The notes under the pieces: model-generated | The model's input: the letters and a program-made list of their open reading frames with translations, nothing else | What the model was told of the DNA's origin: nothing | The model's database searches: none | Position numbers and translations under genes: made by a program | Shown: positions 40,907-42,854 of the stretch, piece by piece | Position numbering within the stretch: the first letter of the stretch is position 1 | How the letters are laid out: each line of letters starts with the position of its first letter | Origin: Eubacterium sp. UBA3279 | GTDB lineage: Bacteria; Bacillota; Clostridia; Lachnospirales; Lachnospiraceae | NCBI GenBank assembly: GCA_002361775.1 | Contig: DETV01000003.1 | Coordinates: 4,050 to 46,903, forward strand | Length of the DNA stretch: 42,854 bases | Direction of reading: 5' to 3'

Positions 40907-41791
40907 CTAATTTTCTTTTTCCAGCTTTTCCAGTTCCTTCAACTCTTCTTTGGTCAGCTTCATTTTTTCCTTCTTATGTCTCGGCTTAAACTTTAATTCA
41001 TCCACTTTGTATTCCCGGATTTCCTTCTCGTCATTGATATCAACAATAACTTTCACCTGCTGCCGAAGTACATTCACACTCTGAACCTCTCCTTTGATTC
41101 CTTCCGGAGTAGTTACCATATCTCCTGTATTCGGAAGCTTCTTATTCAGATATTCATATGTTTCCTGCTCATTTTTCAGGCAGCACATCAATCTTCCGCA
41201 TACACCAGAAATCTTTGTGGGATTCAGAGACAGATTTTGTTCCTTTGCCATTTTAATGGAAACCGGAGCAAATTCTGAAAGATACGTATGGCAGCACAAA
41301 GGTCTTCCACAAATACCCATACCACCCAGAATCTTTGTTTCATCTCGCACACCAATCTGGCGCAGCTCAATTCTTGTCTTGAAAATAGCCGCCAGATCTT
41401 TTACCAATTCCCTGAAATCAATTCTTCCATCTGCGGTAAAATAAAACAATACTTTATTGTTATCAAAGGTGTATTCCACATCAATAAGCTTCATATCCAG
41501 TTCATGCGCTCTGATTTTCTTCAGACAGATCTGATACGCCTCTTTCTCTCTTTTTCTGTTACTTTCTTCTCTGGCGTCATCCTTTGGCGTAGCAAGACGA
41601 ATTACATCCTTTAAAGGCTGAATCACATCCTTTTCATCCACTTCCTTCGGTCCCAGAACAACTGTCCCGTATTCTACCCCTCTGGCAGTTTCCACAATTA
41701 CATGATCTCCCTGTTTGATCTGAAAACTTTTGGGGTTAAAGTAATATATCTTTCCTACATTCCGAAACCGGACTCCAATAATTTTTACCAT
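40907..41791 (-). CDS. ricT: PSP1 domain protein RicT (YaaT)
   Basis: RicT works with RicA and RicF in a cytosolic iron-sulfur complex that promotes RNase Y-dependent mRNA maturation in Bacillus and affects sporulation, competence and biofilm formation. The 294-residue product has the PSP1 region with the cysteine motifs Cys-Gly-Arg-Pro-Leu-Cys-Cys and Cys-Gly-Arg-Leu-Met-Cys-Cys around residues 160-205, matching the cluster-binding area. Asp-Gly-Arg-Ile-Asp-Phe-Arg-Glu-Leu-Val-Lys-Asp-Leu precedes them. The C-terminal tail is charged. GGGAG lies 7 bases before the ATG. It starts one base after the holB stop codon. ricA and ricF are not in the window. Confidence 0.94.
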   Translation of the reverse strand: MVKIIGVRFRNVGKIYYFNPKSFQIKQGDHVIVETARGVEYGTVVLGPKEVDEKDVIQPLKDVIRLATPKDDAREESNRKREKEAYQICLKKIRAHELDMKLIDVEYTFDNNKVLFYFTADGRIDFRELVKDLAAIFKTRIELRQIGVRDETKILGGMGICGRPLCCHTYLSEFAPVSIKMAKEQNLSLNPTKISGVCGRLMCCLKNEQETYEYLNKKLPNTGDMVTTPEGIKGEVQSVNVLRQQVKVIVDINDEKEIREYKVDELKFKPRHKKEKMKLTKEELKELEKLEKEN

Positions 41792-41792
41792 T

Positions 41793-42782
41793 CTAATTCT
41801 CCCTGATTGTCATGAACAGCAATTCCATCACCAGATCAAAGTTTACATTTGCATGCAAACGTTCCTTGGCTTTCTCCACGGCATTGATAATATCTTCAAT
41901 CCCTTCATAAGAGCTGCGACTTGCCCGTTCCTTAATATAATTAAGCTGATCTTTAAATACCAGCCCGTCTACTTCTTTTGTTGCTTTAAAAAGAAGCACA
42001 TCTCTGAACCACATAATGAATAAGTCCAGATACTCATAAATATTCTGCTTATCGCCGGATAATTGTTTAATCATATCCACCAATTCATATAATTCCAGTT
42101 CATTGGATTTCTTTAAAATACGTAACGCCTGATCTGTGATCACGCTGAATTCATCTGATTCTGCCATCTGTCTCGCCTTTCCGATATTTCCCTGAGAAAA
42201 TGATGCGTCCATTTGTGCCTGATAATCCGGCAAATGTAATTTTTCCATAAGATACTCTTTCACCATACTCTCCTTTACCGGACGAAGAGACAGCTTCACA
42301 CAGCGGGAAGTAATCGTAGGCAGCAATGCATCCATATTGCTGGTCAGCAATAAAATAATGGCATATGCCGGAGGCTCCTCAATGGTCTTCAGCAGCGCAT
42401 TCTGTGCCTGAAGAGTCAGTTTCTCAGCTTCCGCTACAATATAAATTTTGTAAGAACTGCAATACGGCTTAATAGCCACATCGTCAATCAGCTGGGTTCT
42501 GATATCCTCAATACCGATAGAATTCGGTTTCTCGTGAGTCACATGAATAATATCAGGATGATTCTTGCTCATGGCTCTCTTGCAGGAACTGCATTCCAGA
42601 CAAGGATCAATCCCCTTTCTCTCACACTGCAAAGTCATGGCAAATGTGGTCGCCAGTAATTTCTTCCCAGAACCGGTTTCCCCACTGAAAATATATGCGT
42701 GAGATACCTTTCCCAGTTGTATGGCATTTTGCAAATGACGAATAATCTCTTTGTGTCCTACTACTTCTTCAAAACCTGGCAT
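41793..42782 (-). CDS. holB: DNA polymerase III subunit delta' (clamp loader)
   Basis: HolB is part of the clamp loader that places the sliding clamp on DNA. The 329-residue product has the AAA+ start Phe-Glu-Glu-Val-Val-Gly-His, a Walker A-like Gly-Glu-Thr-Gly-Ser-Gly-Lys-Lys near residue 34, a zinc module with four cysteines (Cys-Glu-Arg-Lys...Cys-Leu-Glu-Cys-Ser-Ser-Cys, about 50-66), Leu-Lys-Thr-Ile-Glu-Glu-Pro-Pro and the Ser-Arg-Cys motif. The length is typical. GGAGGTGGGAG precedes the ATG. It leads the holB-ricT-trmN6-rsmI run; its promoter is probably further upstream, outside the window or in the last 72 bases. Confidence 0.95.
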   Translation of the reverse strand: MPGFEEVVGHKEIIRHLQNAIQLGKVSHAYIFSGETGSGKKLLATTFAMTLQCERKGIDPCLECSSCKRAMSKNHPDIIHVTHEKPNSIGIEDIRTQLIDDVAIKPYCSSYKIYIVAEAEKLTLQAQNALLKTIEEPPAYAIILLLTSNMDALLPTITSRCVKLSLRPVKESMVKEYLMEKLHLPDYQAQMDASFSQGNIGKARQMAESDEFSVITDQALRILKKSNELELYELVDMIKQLSGDKQNIYEYLDLFIMWFRDVLLFKATKEVDGLVFKDQLNYIKERASRSSYEGIEDIINAVEKAKERLHANVNFDLVMELLFMTIREN

Positions 42783-42854
42783 ACTCCCACCTCCTGTATT
42801 TTAAATTGTGATAATCTACTTCGTTCTTTCGCATTTATTTACTCCGTGAACCCG

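Overview
The window looks like a chromosomal segment of a spore-forming, low-GC Firmicute of the class Clostridia, most probably a gut Lachnospiraceae (Blautia/Ruminococcus-like). This is judged from the gene set (a V/A-type ATPase instead of a visible F-type one, spoIID, spoIIQ, spmA, a holB-ricT-trmN6-rsmI cluster), from strong AGGAGG-type ribosome binding sites and from the style of the proteins. Genus and species are inference. No phage, insertion sequence, CRISPR array or rRNA was seen.

Layout. 1-1260 (minus): the first codons of a MATE transporter, a tRNA-Lys(CTT) with its own promoter and terminator, a 52-residue unknown protein and trmB. 1361-10962 (plus): a nine-gene V/A-ATPase operon (stalk subunit G/H-like, C, I, K, F, E, A, B, D), a terminator, then an ANT(6)-type aminoglycoside adenylyltransferase homologue. 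10963-11444: a 480-bp non-coding gap between converging genes, filled with stem-loops and a cluster of DnaA-box-like sites. 11445-18292: trxB, a DUF885 metallopeptidase-like protein, an alpha/beta hydrolase, a 77-residue protein, and the minus-strand run marR, capA-like, cutC. 18594-21163 (plus): a two-gene unit made of a cytosolic ParB-like/BMP fusion protein and a metallophosphoesterase. 21236-22354 (minus): nagA.

22676-29004 (minus): moxR, DUF58, transglutaminase/DUF4129, spoIID and spoIIQ, which places an envelope-remodelling set directly upstream of the sporulation engulfment genes. 29223-34845 (minus): spmA, a PhnP-like metallo-beta-lactamase-fold protein, a GGDEF-remnant/EAL protein, a small membrane-anchored protein and a DUF3160 zinc-ribbon protein. 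35007-38702 (minus): an ABC ATPase and a 997-residue FtsX-type permease. 38703-39265: a repeat-rich gap holding the truncated start of a LytTR-type response regulator. 39307-42782 (minus): holB, ricT (PSP1), trmN6 and rsmI, overlapping or nearly abutting, the same neighbourhood found near the origin in Bacillus. The last 72 bases hold the holB ribosome binding site and probably the tail of a gene that cannot be identified.

Three things stand out: a DnaA-box cluster far from any visible dnaA; the ParB-like/BMP plus phosphoesterase pair, which has no signal peptide and so is not an ordinary transport system; and at least three kinds of small palindromic intergenic repeats, two of which recur at separate loci in the window. 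Promoters, terminators and start choices were read by eye.
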